Source: Pelagibacteraceae bacterium (GTDB taxonomy: Bacteria; Pseudomonadota; Alphaproteobacteria; HIMB59). From it: a stretch of DNA of 49,421 nt. Under the pieces are notes generated by a model. The model was not told the DNA's origin. It was given only the letters and a program-made list of their open reading frames with translations, and did no database searches. The stretch lies in NCBI GenBank assembly GCA_008638215.1, contig VTPN01000007.1:1-49421 (forward strand). Direction: 5' to 3'. The first letter of the stretch is position 1, and the number at the start of each line of letters is the position of its first letter. Shown here in pieces: positions 8,438 through 16,540 of the stretch. The translations under genes were made by a program, and so were the position numbers.

Positions 8438-9364
8438 TTAATCAAATAGAGAAGATATAGAAGTTTCGCTATTTATACGCATTATTGCCTCACCAAAAAG
8501 AGGCGCAACCGATAGGTATCTCATAGCTTTTGGAACTTCAAACGAAGGCTTTATTGAATTTGTACAAACCATTTCCTCTAATACGGAGTTGTTAATATTA
8601 TCAAGGGCCTTTCCAGAATAGACGCCATGAGAACAATAACCATAAACACTGGTCGCACCATTATCTAATAAGGCTTTTGCGGCATTACAAATAGTGCCAC
8701 CGGAGTCAACTAAATCATCCACTATGATGCATCTTTTATTTTCAACCGAACCAATAACATTCATTGCATTAGATACGCCCGGCGCATCTCTCCTTTTGTC
8801 AATTATTGCTAAATCTGCATTGAGTTTTTTAGCAAAGGATCTTGCTCTCAGAACGCCCCCAACGTCTGGAGAGACAAAAACTAAATTTTCTTCTCTTTTT
8901 TTCTCTTTAATATCGTTAATAAAAAGAGGTGATGCATACAAGTTATCAAGGGGGATATCAAAAAAACCTTGTATTTGACCAGCATGTAAATCCATAGTCA
9001 GTACTCTGTTCGCACCAGCTATAGTAATTAAATTTGCAACAAGTTTTGCAGATATAGGCGTTCTTGGACCGGTTTTACGATCTTGTCGTGCATAACCAAA
9101 GTAGGGAAGTACTGCTGTAATTCTAGCGGCCGAACCTCTTTTAAGAGCATCAATGGCTACTAAAAGTTCCATTAAATTATCATTAGCTGGAAAAGAGGTA
9201 GATTGAATAAGAAAAACATCTTCTCCCCTTACATTTTCTCCAATCTCTACAAAAATCTCTTTATCAGAGAATCTTGTCATTGTGGTTTCAGCTAAAGAGT
9301 TCTTAGTATATTGAGCAATTTCCTGGGCTAATTCTAGATTACTATTACCAGAAATTATCTTCAT
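8438..9364 (-). CDS. prs: Ribose-phosphate pyrophosphokinase (PRPP synthetase)
   Basis: Makes PRPP from ribose 5-phosphate and ATP for nucleotide, histidine and tryptophan synthesis. Class I hallmarks are [16 protein letters not shown] near the N-terminus, YARQDRK at the ATP site, the metal-binding [11 protein letters not shown], and the PRPP loop [13 protein letters not shown]. The length of 308 aa is normal. Start ATG 9364 gives MKIISGNSN, matching family starts. It is probably the head of the prs-rplY-pth-ychF run, 42 bases downstream of pgeF on the same strand. Confidence 0.97.
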   Translation of the reverse strand: MKIISGNSNLELAQEIAQYTKNSLAETTMTRFSDKEIFVEIGENVRGEDVFLIQSTSFPANDNLMELLVAIDALKRGSAARITAVLPYFGYARQDRKTGPRTPISAKLVANLITIAGANRVLTMDLHAGQIQGFFDIPLDNLYASPLFINDIKEKKREENLVFVSPDVGGVLRARSFAKKLNADLAIIDKRRDAPGVSNAMNVIGSVENKRCIIVDDLVDSGGTICNAAKALLDNGATSVYGYCSHGVYSGKALDNINNSVLEEMVCTNSIKPSFEVPKAMRYLSVAPLFGEAIMRINSETSISSLFD

Positions 9365-9406
9365 AAGTGCATATGTTTATATATTAATTAAAATCTCAAT
9401 CAAAAC

Positions 9407-10120
9407 TTAAATTAAAGTTACTAGGTTTATGTTTCTTCCATAATCTTTTTCTTTTTTTATTTTACTTTGTCGAAAACTAAAGTAATTCCTATCTAAATAA
9501 GTATTCTTTTTTGTGTCATGGATGTTTGAAATACCTGACTCTAAGAGGATATATTTAGCTAATTTAGGTAAATCAAAGTAAATCTTTCTCGTCCGCCTAA
9601 CAGCAAATTTTTGATATTGAATTTTTAATTCATTTAAAAAATTTTCACTGACCTCATATGAATTAACTCGAATACAAGGACCTATAATTGATTTTATTGA
9701 ACTTTTTTGGGCACCTAACATTACCATTTTTTTTATAGTGTTTTGAATTACCCCTTTTACAAGACCTCTCCATCCAGCATGAGCAATTCCAACCACTATA
9801 TTATTTGAGTCATAAAAAATAATTGGAAGACAATCCGCTGTTGTGATGCCTAGTATTAACGAGTTATCTGAGGTGACAAGAGCGTCACATTGTGGATAGG
9901 GATCATTTGCATTTGCTATAAGACATTTATTGGAATGATATTGATTTGGAGTAATTAGAGTCCTATTCCTATTAAGTAATATCTTTTTAGCTATCTCTAA
10001 ATTCTTTTTAACATCTTTTTTATTATCAAACGATCTAATCCCACAGTTCAAAGATTTGTATATGCCTTGAGAAATGCCATTGTTTTTTGAAAAAAATTTG
10101 TATTTAATTCGATTTTTCAT
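9407..10120 (-). CDS. pgeF: PgeF/YfiH-type multicopper-fold protein (laccase-domain family)
   Basis: YfiH family proteins act on peptidoglycan precursors (PgeF edits L-Ser mis-incorporation) and have been reported to have purine nucleoside phosphorylase activity; both are family knowledge. The metal-site triad is present: H62 (NQYHSNK), C97 (TADCLP) and H114 (AHAGWRG). The following IGPCI motif is also conserved. The length of 237 aa is typical. Start ATG 10120 overlaps the stop of the MidA-like gene (ATGA), so the two are coupled. Which reaction dominates here cannot be read from the sequence. Confidence 0.9.
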   Translation of the reverse strand: MKNRIKYKFFSKNNGISQGIYKSLNCGIRSFDNKKDVKKNLEIAKKILLNRNRTLITPNQYHSNKCLIANANDPYPQCDALVTSDNSLILGITTADCLPIIFYDSNNIVVGIAHAGWRGLVKGVIQNTIKKMVMLGAQKSSIKSIIGPCIRVNSYEVSENFLNELKIQYQKFAVRRTRKIYFDLPKLAKYILLESGISNIHDTKKNTYLDRNYFSFRQSKIKKEKDYGRNINLVTLI

Positions 10121-11127
10121 TTCGAATAAAATGAAAAGTTAAAAAATTGATCGCCCATATTTTCAAAATCAAAACCACTTAATAACTCTATAGTCTTAGA
10201 AATTTTATCATTATTTACTGAGTAGATATCTTTATTTAAAAAATTTTTAAATAATTGTTTTTGAGAAATAATTTTTGGCTGAAATTTTATAAATTCATCT
10301 TTTAAAAATTCAAAATTAACCCCAAATGAATAGTCAACATTATCAAATTTTTCAAATAAATTAACTTTCTGATGGTTAGAAATAAGTCTGAGGGTGCTTT
10401 TTTTTGGTAGATTCAAAAAACCATAATCAGTTGTGCTAAAAAAAAAGTTGTTAATTAATTTATCTTTTAGTTCAATTATGAAATTATCAATTAAGATTGA
10501 ATGTTCTAGGATATCCATATCCTCAAATTCATAATTTGAATATTTTTCCTTTAAATGACCGGATATTAAATTTTCTTCATATACTAAATTATAATCATTA
10601 TTAGTTTTGGTGATTTTTATCTCATTAAATTCATTATTTTGGTAAATATATTGCTTTGACCCAAAAGCATCAAAAAACTCATTGGAATAAATGAAGGTCG
10701 TTATTTCTGGATCTAAGTCAATCTTATTGAATTCATCAAAAAATTCTGCTTCAGGTAATTTTTTTTTAATTTTTTTAATGAAGTATTCACTTTTTTCTAA
10801 AAGAGATATTTTTCGTATATCAATATTTTGGGATAGAAAGTAATTTGAAATATCATCTGTTAAATAACCATTTCCAGGCCCCAATTCAATTAAATGAACT
10901 TTTTTAGTATTTGGAAATATACTTAGAAATTGGTTTGCTAAAGACACTCCAAACAAAGAGGAAATTTCTGGTGACGTAATAAAATGTCCTTTTCTTCCAA
11001 TTTTTTGAATTTCTTCTGAGTTATAAAATCCATAATTTTGCGAGAAATTTGATAGCTCAACAAAATCTTGAATGCTAATGCTCCCAAAAGACTTGATAGC
11101 TAAATCTATTTTTTGTTGAACAGACAT
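10117..11127 (-). CDS. Class I SAM-dependent methyltransferase, MidA/NDUFAF7 family
   Basis: The mitochondrial relative NDUFAF7 dimethylates an arginine of complex I subunit NDUFS2 during assembly; bacterial members probably act similarly. Family motif FITSPEISSLFG lies at 49-60 and the SAM-binding ELGPGNGYLT at 81-90. YSNEFFDAFG follows as the post-motif segment. At 336 aa it is slightly short of the usual 350-380. Its C-terminal half is Lys/Asn/Phe-rich, like other divergent parts of this genome. It overlaps lgt by 22 bases and pgeF by 4, giving an lgt-midA-pgeF operon as in many alphaproteobacteria. Confidence 0.88.
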   Translation of the reverse strand: MSVQQKIDLAIKSFGSISIQDFVELSNFSQNYGFYNSEEIQKIGRKGHFITSPEISSLFGVSLANQFLSIFPNTKKVHLIELGPGNGYLTDDISNYFLSQNIDIRKISLLEKSEYFIKKIKKKLPEAEFFDEFNKIDLDPEITTFIYSNEFFDAFGSKQYIYQNNEFNEIKITKTNNDYNLVYEENLISGHLKEKYSNYEFEDMDILEHSILIDNFIIELKDKLINNFFFSTTDYGFLNLPKKSTLRLISNHQKVNLFEKFDNVDYSFGVNFEFLKDEFIKFQPKIISQKQLFKNFLNKDIYSVNNDKISKTIELLSGFDFENMGDQFFNFSFYSK

Positions 11128-11885
11128 GTATATAAAATAACTAAACCAATAATTAAGATTGGAAAGCTTAAAATCTGACCTTGGGTAAAAAGATTAAATA
11201 TAAGACCAATTTGAAAATCAGGCTCTCTTAGGTATTCAATTAAAAATCTTACAGTTGCATAATTAATTAAAAAAATACTTGTAATTATTCCTTTTGGCAA
11301 ATTCTTAAAGAATTTAAAAATAATCAGTAAAATTATAAATGGAATAAAACCTTCAAATATAGCCTCATAAATTTGCGATAAATGTCTGTAGAATTCCTCG
11401 CCTGAATATTGGATGCTTATAAAAAAATCAGTTTGTCTACCCACAAGTTCTTGATTTAAAAAGTTAGAAAGTCTTCCTAGGAAAATACCCAAAGGAGCAG
11501 AAATACTTAATAAATCAGCAATTAAAAATAATTTAATTGATTTAATTTTTGCAAATAAAATAGTTGTAATTATTACCCCGAGTAGAGCCCCATGGAAAGA
11601 CATCCCTCCTTGCCATACTTTAAAAATATCTAGAGGATTAGTTAGATAAAATGAAAAGTTATAAAAAAACACGTAGCCTAACCTCCCACCTATGACTACT
11701 GATAAAAATAAATAAAAAAAGAGATCATCTAATTTCTTTTTATCTAAATTAAAATGATTAAGATGTGTAGATGCAAATATATAAAAAAAAATAAAACCTA
11801 GTATATAAGAAAGACTGTACCAACGAATGGCAAAACCAAAAACTTCAAAAGCTACAGGAGATAAGAATTCGGGATATACAAACAC
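11106..11885 (-). CDS. lgt: Prolipoprotein diacylglyceryl transferase
   Basis: Inner-membrane enzyme that transfers diacylglycerol from phosphatidylglycerol to the lipobox cysteine of prolipoproteins. It has seven hydrophobic segments. H98 lies in MSFHGALLG, and the Lgt signature GRLSNFLNQELVGR (137-150) carries the essential arginines. The later YATVRFLIEYLREPD is also conserved. The length of 259 aa is typical. Start ATG 11885 gives MFVYPEFLSPVAFE, matching family starts. It is first in its operon. Its promoter must lie in 11886-12119. A lipoprotein substrate is encoded in this window at 27785. Confidence 0.96.
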   Translation of the reverse strand: MFVYPEFLSPVAFEVFGFAIRWYSLSYILGFIFFYIFASTHLNHFNLDKKKLDDLFFYLFLSVVIGGRLGYVFFYNFSFYLTNPLDIFKVWQGGMSFHGALLGVIITTILFAKIKSIKLFLIADLLSISAPLGIFLGRLSNFLNQELVGRQTDFFISIQYSGEEFYRHLSQIYEAIFEGFIPFIILLIIFKFFKNLPKGIITSIFLINYATVRFLIEYLREPDFQIGLIFNLFTQGQILSFPILIIGLVILYTCLFNKK

Positions 11886-11886
11886 T

Positions 11887-12051
11887 GTGAAAATTAATAA
11901 TACAACTTATATTTCTAACAAAGATAAACTTTATTTAAGACTTTCCAAATTTATATATTTGGGTCTTGATCTCATTGAAGTTAGCCAATCTTTAACCTCA
12001 GACTTTAAAAGATTAAAACCTTACATTTCAAATATTCGAAAAATAAAGTAG
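11887..12051 (+). CDS. Possible micro-ORF, unknown protein (54 aa)
   Basis: Not recognised. From GTG 11887 the frame gives a basic 54-residue peptide. Its second half could form two or three short helices resembling a helix-turn-helix spacing (LGLDLIEVSQSL then FKRLKPYISNIRK). An in-frame ATG at 11827 would extend it antisense into lgt and is less likely. There is no ribosome-binding site. It occupies the 234-base gap 11886-12119 between lgt and the ybjN-like gene, which must also hold both of their promoters. It may simply be open sequence in an A+T-rich spacer; nothing supports translation apart from the frame. Confidence 0.22.
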   Translation: MKINNTTYISNKDKLYLRLSKFIYLGLDLIEVSQSLTSDFKRLKPYISNIRKIK

Positions 12052-12090
12052 GTATTTTACTAACAACTTTATACTATATCTAGTATGTTA

Positions 12091-12110
12091 TGTGATATCA
12101 TTTGTGATAT
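12091..12110. repeat. Short direct repeat before the ybjN-like gene
   Basis: TGTGATAT occurs at 12091-12098 and again at 12103-12110, a spacing of 12 bases, just upstream of the GTG start at 12120. The pair lies on nearly the same DNA face (about one helical turn), which would suit a regulator binding as tandem half-sites such as an OmpR-type factor. The region is A+T-rich, so coincidence is possible. Confidence 0.25.
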
Positions 12111-12119
12111 ATATGGTAT

Positions 12120-12575
12120 GTGAATAAGAAAAGCATTGATTCCAGTCCAATTTCTCATTTAGAGGATATTTTTAATGTAAAGCAAGAGAGATCAACCTCA
12201 AATCAAGGAGAAATATCACTTTTAACAGAAATTCACGACCAAAAGGTCATAATGGATTTTCAATGGATTAAAGATTTAAAAGTTCTCATAACGTCTTTTA
12301 GCATTGATAATTATGAGTATAGCTTTTTAACCCACCATATTAATAGGATTAATAATAACTTAGTAATTGGAACACTTAAGCAAAATACTAATAATAAAAT
12401 TGTTTATAAGCATAGCTTACCAATTTCGGGCCATGCTTCTTCAGAAGATATCAGATTATACCTCGAGAATATACTATCAGAGTTCAATCATCTCGTTTCA
12501 GTTTTGCTAAAAAGTGATAAAATTATCCAGCAATCTCATAATTTAATAAATCAAAAAATTGTCGGTCACGCTTAA
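12120..12575 (+). CDS. YbjN-family (type III chaperone-like) protein
   Basis: 151-residue cytoplasmic protein without signal or membrane segment. The single-domain alpha/beta pattern and its place directly before proC fit the alphaproteobacterial YbjN family, a fold related to type III secretion chaperones with no firmly established function. The segment KVIMDFQWIKDLKVLITSF and the C-terminal helix ending near SHNLINQ are where the family is usually recognised; the match is by pattern and context. The start is GTG 12120; an ATG 7 bases upstream runs into a stop. The 3' end overlaps proC by 17 bases. Confidence 0.6.
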   Translation: MNKKSIDSSPISHLEDIFNVKQERSTSNQGEISLLTEIHDQKVIMDFQWIKDLKVLITSFSIDNYEYSFLTHHINRINNNLVIGTLKQNTNNKIVYKHSLPISGHASSEDIRLYLENILSEFNHLVSVLLKSDKIIQQSHNLINQKIVGHA

Positions 12576-13353
12576 GCCAAAAATTCTCTTTGTTGGATAT
12601 GGACACCTTGCAAAATCTTTAATCTCAAAGTCATTTTTAAATCAATTTTCTATCGACTCAATTAATTCTAAAAATCAATTCTATTCCTTAAATAGTAAAA
12701 AATTAGTTCAAAGATTATCTTCTTCATATAAGTATGTCTTTTTACTTATAAGACCCAGTTTATTTTATGAAAAAGGTTCCGACTTTAATAAATATCTAGA
12801 TTCAAAAACAATTGTAGTCTCTTGCATGGCAGGAGTAACTATTAATAGGATACAAGAAAAATTAGATACAAAAAAAATTATTAGAATTATGCCTAATGTT
12901 ATGGCAAAACAAAACGCATCTCATACTTATGTATATGTTAAAAATAAAAAGCTTATTAATAATCTATTTAAGAAAATTCTTAAATCATTCGGAACCTTTC
13001 ATATGAGCACTCAAGAAGACGAAATGAATATTGCTACTGCTTTGTATGGAAGTGGGCCAGCTTTCATTGCTTATTTGGTTAATTCATTTTTAGAAGCCGG
13101 TAAAAATATTTCTCCTAAATCAAAAATAAACGAAAAGGATATTATTAATCTCTTTAAAAATGTGATTTCATTAAACGATAGCTCTCACAAACTTGATGGA
13201 TTTGTCCAATCTATTGCCAGCAAAAAAGGCACCACTCAAGCTGGTGTTAATTTTCTCAAGTCTCAAAATTTAAAAAAAATTATGTACACTACTTTACATA
13301 GGGCTTATAAACGTGCTAAGGAAATAAGCATTGAAAAGCAAGGTCATAAATAA
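12559..13353 (+). CDS. proC: Pyrroline-5-carboxylate reductase
   Basis: Last step of proline synthesis: NAD(P)H-dependent reduction of pyrroline-5-carboxylate. The Rossmann motif FVGYGHLAKS lies at 11-20. MPNV is the mid-protein family motif. YGSGPAFIAYLVNSFLEAG and SKKGTTQAGVNFL form the substrate-binding C-terminal domain. The length of 264 aa is normal. No ATG precedes the Rossmann strand; the start is TTG 12559, inside the ybjN-like gene, implying coupling. The 3' end overlaps the next gene by 23 bases. Confidence 0.93.
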   Translation: MSVTLKPKILFVGYGHLAKSLISKSFLNQFSIDSINSKNQFYSLNSKKLVQRLSSSYKYVFLLIRPSLFYEKGSDFNKYLDSKTIVVSCMAGVTINRIQEKLDTKKIIRIMPNVMAKQNASHTYVYVKNKKLINNLFKKILKSFGTFHMSTQEDEMNIATALYGSGPAFIAYLVNSFLEAGKNISPKSKINEKDIINLFKNVISLNDSSHKLDGFVQSIASKKGTTQAGVNFLKSQNLKKIMYTTLHRAYKRAKEISIEKQGHK

Positions 13354-13819
13354 TAATAATTTAAAAGATTTAAATAATTTCGCACATTCTGACAAATTTT
13401 TAAAAAAATTAAAGTCATTCAATTCTGACTATGAAAATTTTGAAATTTTTCTGGATGATTTTGAGAAATACATAGAAACTCAAATTGACACTCCTTCTTT
13501 AAAGCTTAATTCACAAGACAAAATCTTTGAAGGAATAATAAATAGGCTCGACGTATTATCTTATTATAAAAAAATTGCTATAAGAGTTTATTTAGAAACT
13601 CAAAAAAACCCCAAGCTGCTCATTACTTTGAACAAATATATCCATAAATATTTTAGAGGTTTTCTTAAATCACCGATTGATCTAGGAACCTCATATTTTA
13701 TTTATTTTTATGCTTTTAATATTTGGATCGAGGATGATGAAAGTATGGATAAAACCATGGCAGCTATTGGAAATTCTTTTGAAGGCATTAACAAAATAAA
13801 AGCATTTATAAAAATCTGA
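13331..13819 (+). CDS. TetR/COQ9-like all-helical protein without a clear DNA-binding domain
   Basis: 162 residues, predicted all-helical. The first ~60 residues are polar and contain no recognisable helix-turn-helix. The rest (DKIFEGIINRLDVL, then a hydrophobic FIYFYAFNIWIEDDESMDKTMAAI) resembles the ligand-binding half of TetR/COQ9-type proteins, which often end in a W(L/I)-D/E-D motif followed by DKTMA. The lipid-binding COQ9 fold is therefore possible, but no reaction can be assigned. The start is TTG 13331 within proC; no ATG exists before the conserved part. Its stop overlaps the csaA ATG as TGATG, so the four genes 12120-14151 look like one coupled operon. Confidence 0.5.
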   Translation: MKSKVINNNNLKDLNNFAHSDKFLKKLKSFNSDYENFEIFLDDFEKYIETQIDTPSLKLNSQDKIFEGIINRLDVLSYYKKIAIRVYLETQKNPKLLITLNKYIHKYFRGFLKSPIDLGTSYFIYFYAFNIWIEDDESMDKTMAAIGNSFEGINKIKAFIKI

Positions 13820-14151
13820 TGATCGAATATAGCGATTTTGAAAAAGTTGACATCAGAGTAGGTACTATTCTCGAAGCTAGACTTAATGATAAATCAAATA
13901 AACCTAGCATTATACTTGTAATTGATTTTGGTGAAATCATAGGTCATAAAAAATCATCAGCTCAGCTAACCAATCACTACAAACCAGAAGATCTTATTGG
14001 AAAACAAGTCGCTGCTGTAACTAATTTTCCACCTAAACAAATTGGTAAAATGATCTCAGAGGTTTTGGTATTGGGTTTTCCAGATGAAAAAAATAATCCT
14101 ATTTTAATCATGCCCACAAAAAAAATAAATAATGGTGGAAAACTTTTTTAA
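13819..14151 (+). CDS. csaA: tRNA-binding domain protein CsaA
   Basis: Small OB-fold EMAP/Trbp111-type protein; family members bind tRNA structure and CsaA has been linked to secretion-related chaperoning. DFEKVDIRVGTILEA at the N-terminus and the C-terminal EVLVLGF plus GGKLF are characteristic of CsaA, which is normally about 110 aa as here. No additional tRNA-synthetase domain is attached. ATG 13819 overlaps the previous stop. It ends 1 base before the convergent kinase gene. Confidence 0.9.
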   Translation: MIEYSDFEKVDIRVGTILEARLNDKSNKPSIILVIDFGEIIGHKKSSAQLTNHYKPEDLIGKQVAAVTNFPPKQIGKMISEVLVLGFPDEKNNPILIMPTKKINNGGKLF

Positions 14152-14152
14152 C

Positions 14153-15397
14153 TTATGAAACTTCAAAAGATATAGTTACTTTTAAGCCTCCGTAAATAGA
14201 TTTTTCAAATTTTAATTCTCCATTATTTAATTTAATTAACTTTTGAACAATAGACAAACCTAAGCCTGTTCCTTGATTGAGCTGCTGAGGCCCTTTAAAA
14301 AATGGTTTTGTAAGTTGTTCTTCAGTTAAGTTTGTTCCCGGCCCATCATCTTCAATAATAATTAACCAACTATCATTTTGAAATGTTGAATTGAGATAAA
14401 TATTCTTTGCGAATTTATTGGCATTATCTAAAACATTTATCAAAACTCGTTTTACCTGATTTTTTCTTATCAGTACTTTTTTTGATTCATTACTTAAAAA
14501 TGAAATATTTTGATAATTATTTGCAGCCTCATAAATCAAAATATCAGTAATTACCTCATCTAAATTTTCATTTTTTTCATTTTTAATAAAATCTAAATAG
14601 TGGTTAAGCATAATATTCATTTCAGAGATATTTTTAGAAATAGCACTCTTTATTTCTTCATTGTTAAGATCTTCGATCATAAGATTAATTCTAGTTAAAG
14701 GGGTTTTCAAATCATGACTTATTCCGGCAAGCATATTTCTTTGATTTTCAAAAGTGCTTTTAATATTATTTTGCATATTATTAAAATCATTTATTAACCC
14801 TCTCACTTCTGAAGAGCCAGAGGGTTTTAAATTTGGTGTCTCTATCCCTCTACCAAAACTTTTAGTAATAATGCCTAATCTTTTTAAAGGCTGAATTTGT
14901 TTTTTAATAAAAAAATAAGAAATTATAGATAGAATTATACTGATCGCGATAGTCCATAAAAAAAATCCCAAAACTGTTTTTGTTTCAATCCTTTTTTTGG
15001 GAATCAAATAATAATAATCTTCATCAAGAATATTCGAAACGATATAAAAATTATCATTTTGACTAGCAGTAAATTGTCCTGGAATTTGACTTAAACTTTG
15101 GTTTATTCTTTTTTTGAAAATCCAATTTGATATTGGTTTTATTTCATTTATTTGCTTGCGATCGGTTTTTATTATTTGAAGAGTATTAGCAAATTTATCA
15201 ATTTCTTCAGTATTTTTGGTAAGTTCTAAAATTTTAATATCATTAACTATGGACTGAGCACTTCGTTTTAGTACGAGATCCCAATGAAGTTCAAAAAAAA
15301 TAATTATCCCAACTACTTGAACGAGCACAATCGGTAATGTGATTAGATATACTGATCGAACTAATAGGCTTTCTGAAAAATGATCCCATTTTAACAT
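14153..15397 (-). CDS. EnvZ-type sensor histidine kinase
   Basis: Inner-membrane sensor kinase. TM1 is about 15-36, the periplasmic sensor about 37-140, TM2 about 141-163 and HAMP about 164-216. The dimerisation/phosphoacceptor motif GISHDLKTPLTRI puts the phospho-His at 228. The ATPase domain has an N box around N321-N325, DGPG at 351-354 and GTGLGL at 376-381. The length of 414 aa is normal. It shares 1 base with the stop of the response-regulator gene, so the pair is cognate. The MarR-RR-HK order recalls petP-petR of Rhodobacter, where these regulators affect cytochrome bc1. The periplasmic domain gives no clue to the signal. Confidence 0.92.
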   Translation of the reverse strand: MLKWDHFSESLLVRSVYLITLPIVLVQVVGIIIFFELHWDLVLKRSAQSIVNDIKILELTKNTEEIDKFANTLQIIKTDRKQINEIKPISNWIFKKRINQSLSQIPGQFTASQNDNFYIVSNILDEDYYYLIPKKRIETKTVLGFFLWTIAISIILSIISYFFIKKQIQPLKRLGIITKSFGRGIETPNLKPSGSSEVRGLINDFNNMQNNIKSTFENQRNMLAGISHDLKTPLTRINLMIEDLNNEEIKSAISKNISEMNIMLNHYLDFIKNEKNENLDEVITDILIYEAANNYQNISFLSNESKKVLIRKNQVKRVLINVLDNANKFAKNIYLNSTFQNDSWLIIIEDDGPGTNLTEEQLTKPFFKGPQQLNQGTGLGLSIVQKLIKLNNGELKFEKSIYGGLKVTISFEVS

Positions 15398-16068
15398 TAA
15401 AGAAAAATTTTATACCCTTTACCGTGCACTGATCTTATTAAGTCTTCTAAATTACATTCCTTTTTGAGTTTTAATCGAAGTCTTGAAATTTGCATATCTC
15501 CACTTCTAGATAAAAAATCTAAACCTAATTCAGTATTCAATAAATCTCTAGTTAAGTATTGATGCGAATTATTTATTAATAATTTTAATATTTTTACTTC
15601 ATTGCTTGATAAATTTACTTTCAAGCTTTTATGGAGTAACTGTTCTTTTTTTAAATCAAATTGAGTATTTTCTCCTAAATTGACAACATCTAAAGACTGT
15701 TTTTTGGAGATATTTTTTTTAATTTTTAGTATCAGCTCCCTAGAGTCAAACGGTTTTCCAATGTAATCATCTGCTCCTAATTCTAATCCATTAATTCTGT
15801 CATCAATATCGCTCAAAGCAGAAAGAAAAATTACCGGGGTGTTTACTCTGTCTTTGATTGAGTTCCTATAAAATTCTAATCCTGTACTATCGGGGAGCAT
15901 CACATCGAGAATAATTAAGTCAAAAATAAATAGTTTTATTAATTTTTGGGCTTCATCAATGTTATTTGCTTTGGAAACAATATAATTATTATTTTTAAGT
16001 AATTTCTCGATTAATTGTTGGAGGCTTTCGTCATCCTCTACGAGTAATATATGCTGATCGTTCATCAT
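15397..16068 (-). CDS. OmpR/PhoB-family response regulator (PetR-like)
   Basis: Two-component regulator: receiver domain 1-120 and winged-helix DNA-binding domain about 130-223. The acidic pocket is EDD (11-13), the phosphoacceptor D55 lies in ILDVMLP, and K105 lies in GADDYIGKPF. The C-terminal domain ends SVHGKGYKIFL, the usual winged-helix terminus. 223 aa is typical. The ATG overlaps the MarR stop by 4 bases and the gene abuts the kinase, so the three form an operon. Similarity to PetR/OmpR is judged from architecture and neighbours. Targets cannot be read directly; petABC in this window is a hypothesis. Confidence 0.92.
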   Translation of the reverse strand: MMNDQHILLVEDDESLQQLIEKLLKNNNYIVSKANNIDEAQKLIKLFIFDLIILDVMLPDSTGLEFYRNSIKDRVNTPVIFLSALSDIDDRINGLELGADDYIGKPFDSRELILKIKKNISKKQSLDVVNLGENTQFDLKKEQLLHKSLKVNLSSNEVKILKLLINNSHQYLTRDLLNTELGLDFLSRSGDMQISRLRLKLKKECNLEDLIRSVHGKGYKIFL

Positions 16069-16481
16069 AAAGATTCAATAATATTAATAAATCCAGCCAT
16101 ATTCTTAGGGTCGGTTTTTTGAAATATTTTTATAACTTTTTCATTTATACGATTTGTAGTTTTGTCTAACATTTCTAAACCTATATCCGTAATAATTATT
16201 CGCTTATTATCATTTGTAACCATCTTTTTAAATTGTAAGTCCTTGAGAATAAGATTGAGATTTTGCTTTTTTAGATAAACTTTATTTGCTATTTCAATTT
16301 TCTTTTTGAATCCTTTTTTAATTTCTAATAGGACAAGTAATTCGTTATAAGTTAAATTATTTAATTCACAGCAAGTTTGAATTTCTCTTTGTAGGTACTT
16401 ATAAGATCGATGAAGCCCTAGGATAATCTCTAAGATATTTTCTTTTTTAAAATAAAGAGTGTTAGCAAAATTTAAATTCAT
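16065..16481 (-). CDS. MarR-family transcriptional regulator (PetP-like)
   Basis: 138-residue winged-helix protein. The central block LTYNELLVLLEIKKGFKKKIEIANKVYLKKQNLNLILKDLQ has the MarR pattern of helix 2, helix 3 and recognition helix, followed by a short wing and ITDIGLEMLDK. It is diverged and Lys-rich. In Rhodobacter capsulatus a MarR-type gene (petP) precedes petR, and the same order is kept here with a 4-base overlap. The gene is divergent from ilvE, and the gap carries an inverted repeat at 16516-16534 that could be its own operator. The role in bc1 control is inference. Confidence 0.7.
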   Translation of the reverse strand: MNLNFANTLYFKKENILEIILGLHRSYKYLQREIQTCCELNNLTYNELLVLLEIKKGFKKKIEIANKVYLKKQNLNLILKDLQFKKMVTNDNKRIIITDIGLEMLDKTTNRINEKVIKIFQKTDPKNMAGFINIIESL

Positions 16482-16515
16482 TTCTTTAATTCATAATTAT
16501 ATTGTGCAATGAAAT

Positions 16516-16534
16516 AAATAATATTACATTATTT
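16516..16534. promoter_or_regulatory. Inverted repeat between marR-like gene and ilvE
   Basis: AAATAAT at 16516-16522 pairs with ATTATTT at 16528-16534 across the spacer ATTAC. A second frame of the same dyad is GAAATAA/TTATTTC at 16511-16517 and 16529-16535. It sits in the divergent gap (16482-16540), where an autoregulating MarR protein would bind. The arms are pure A/T except one G:C pair, so chance is a real alternative. Confidence 0.25.
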
Positions 16535-16540
16535 CGAATT

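Noticed and set aside
11827-11886. ATG-initiated extension of the micro-ORF into the lgt antisense strand
   Set aside because: It would overlap the conserved lgt N-terminus on the opposite strand; if the micro-ORF is real, GTG 11887 is the more economical start.
16502-16540. TTG start extending ilvE by 13 residues
   Set aside because: The added residues have no family match and lie in the divergent promoter gap; ATG 16541 matches IlvE N-termini.
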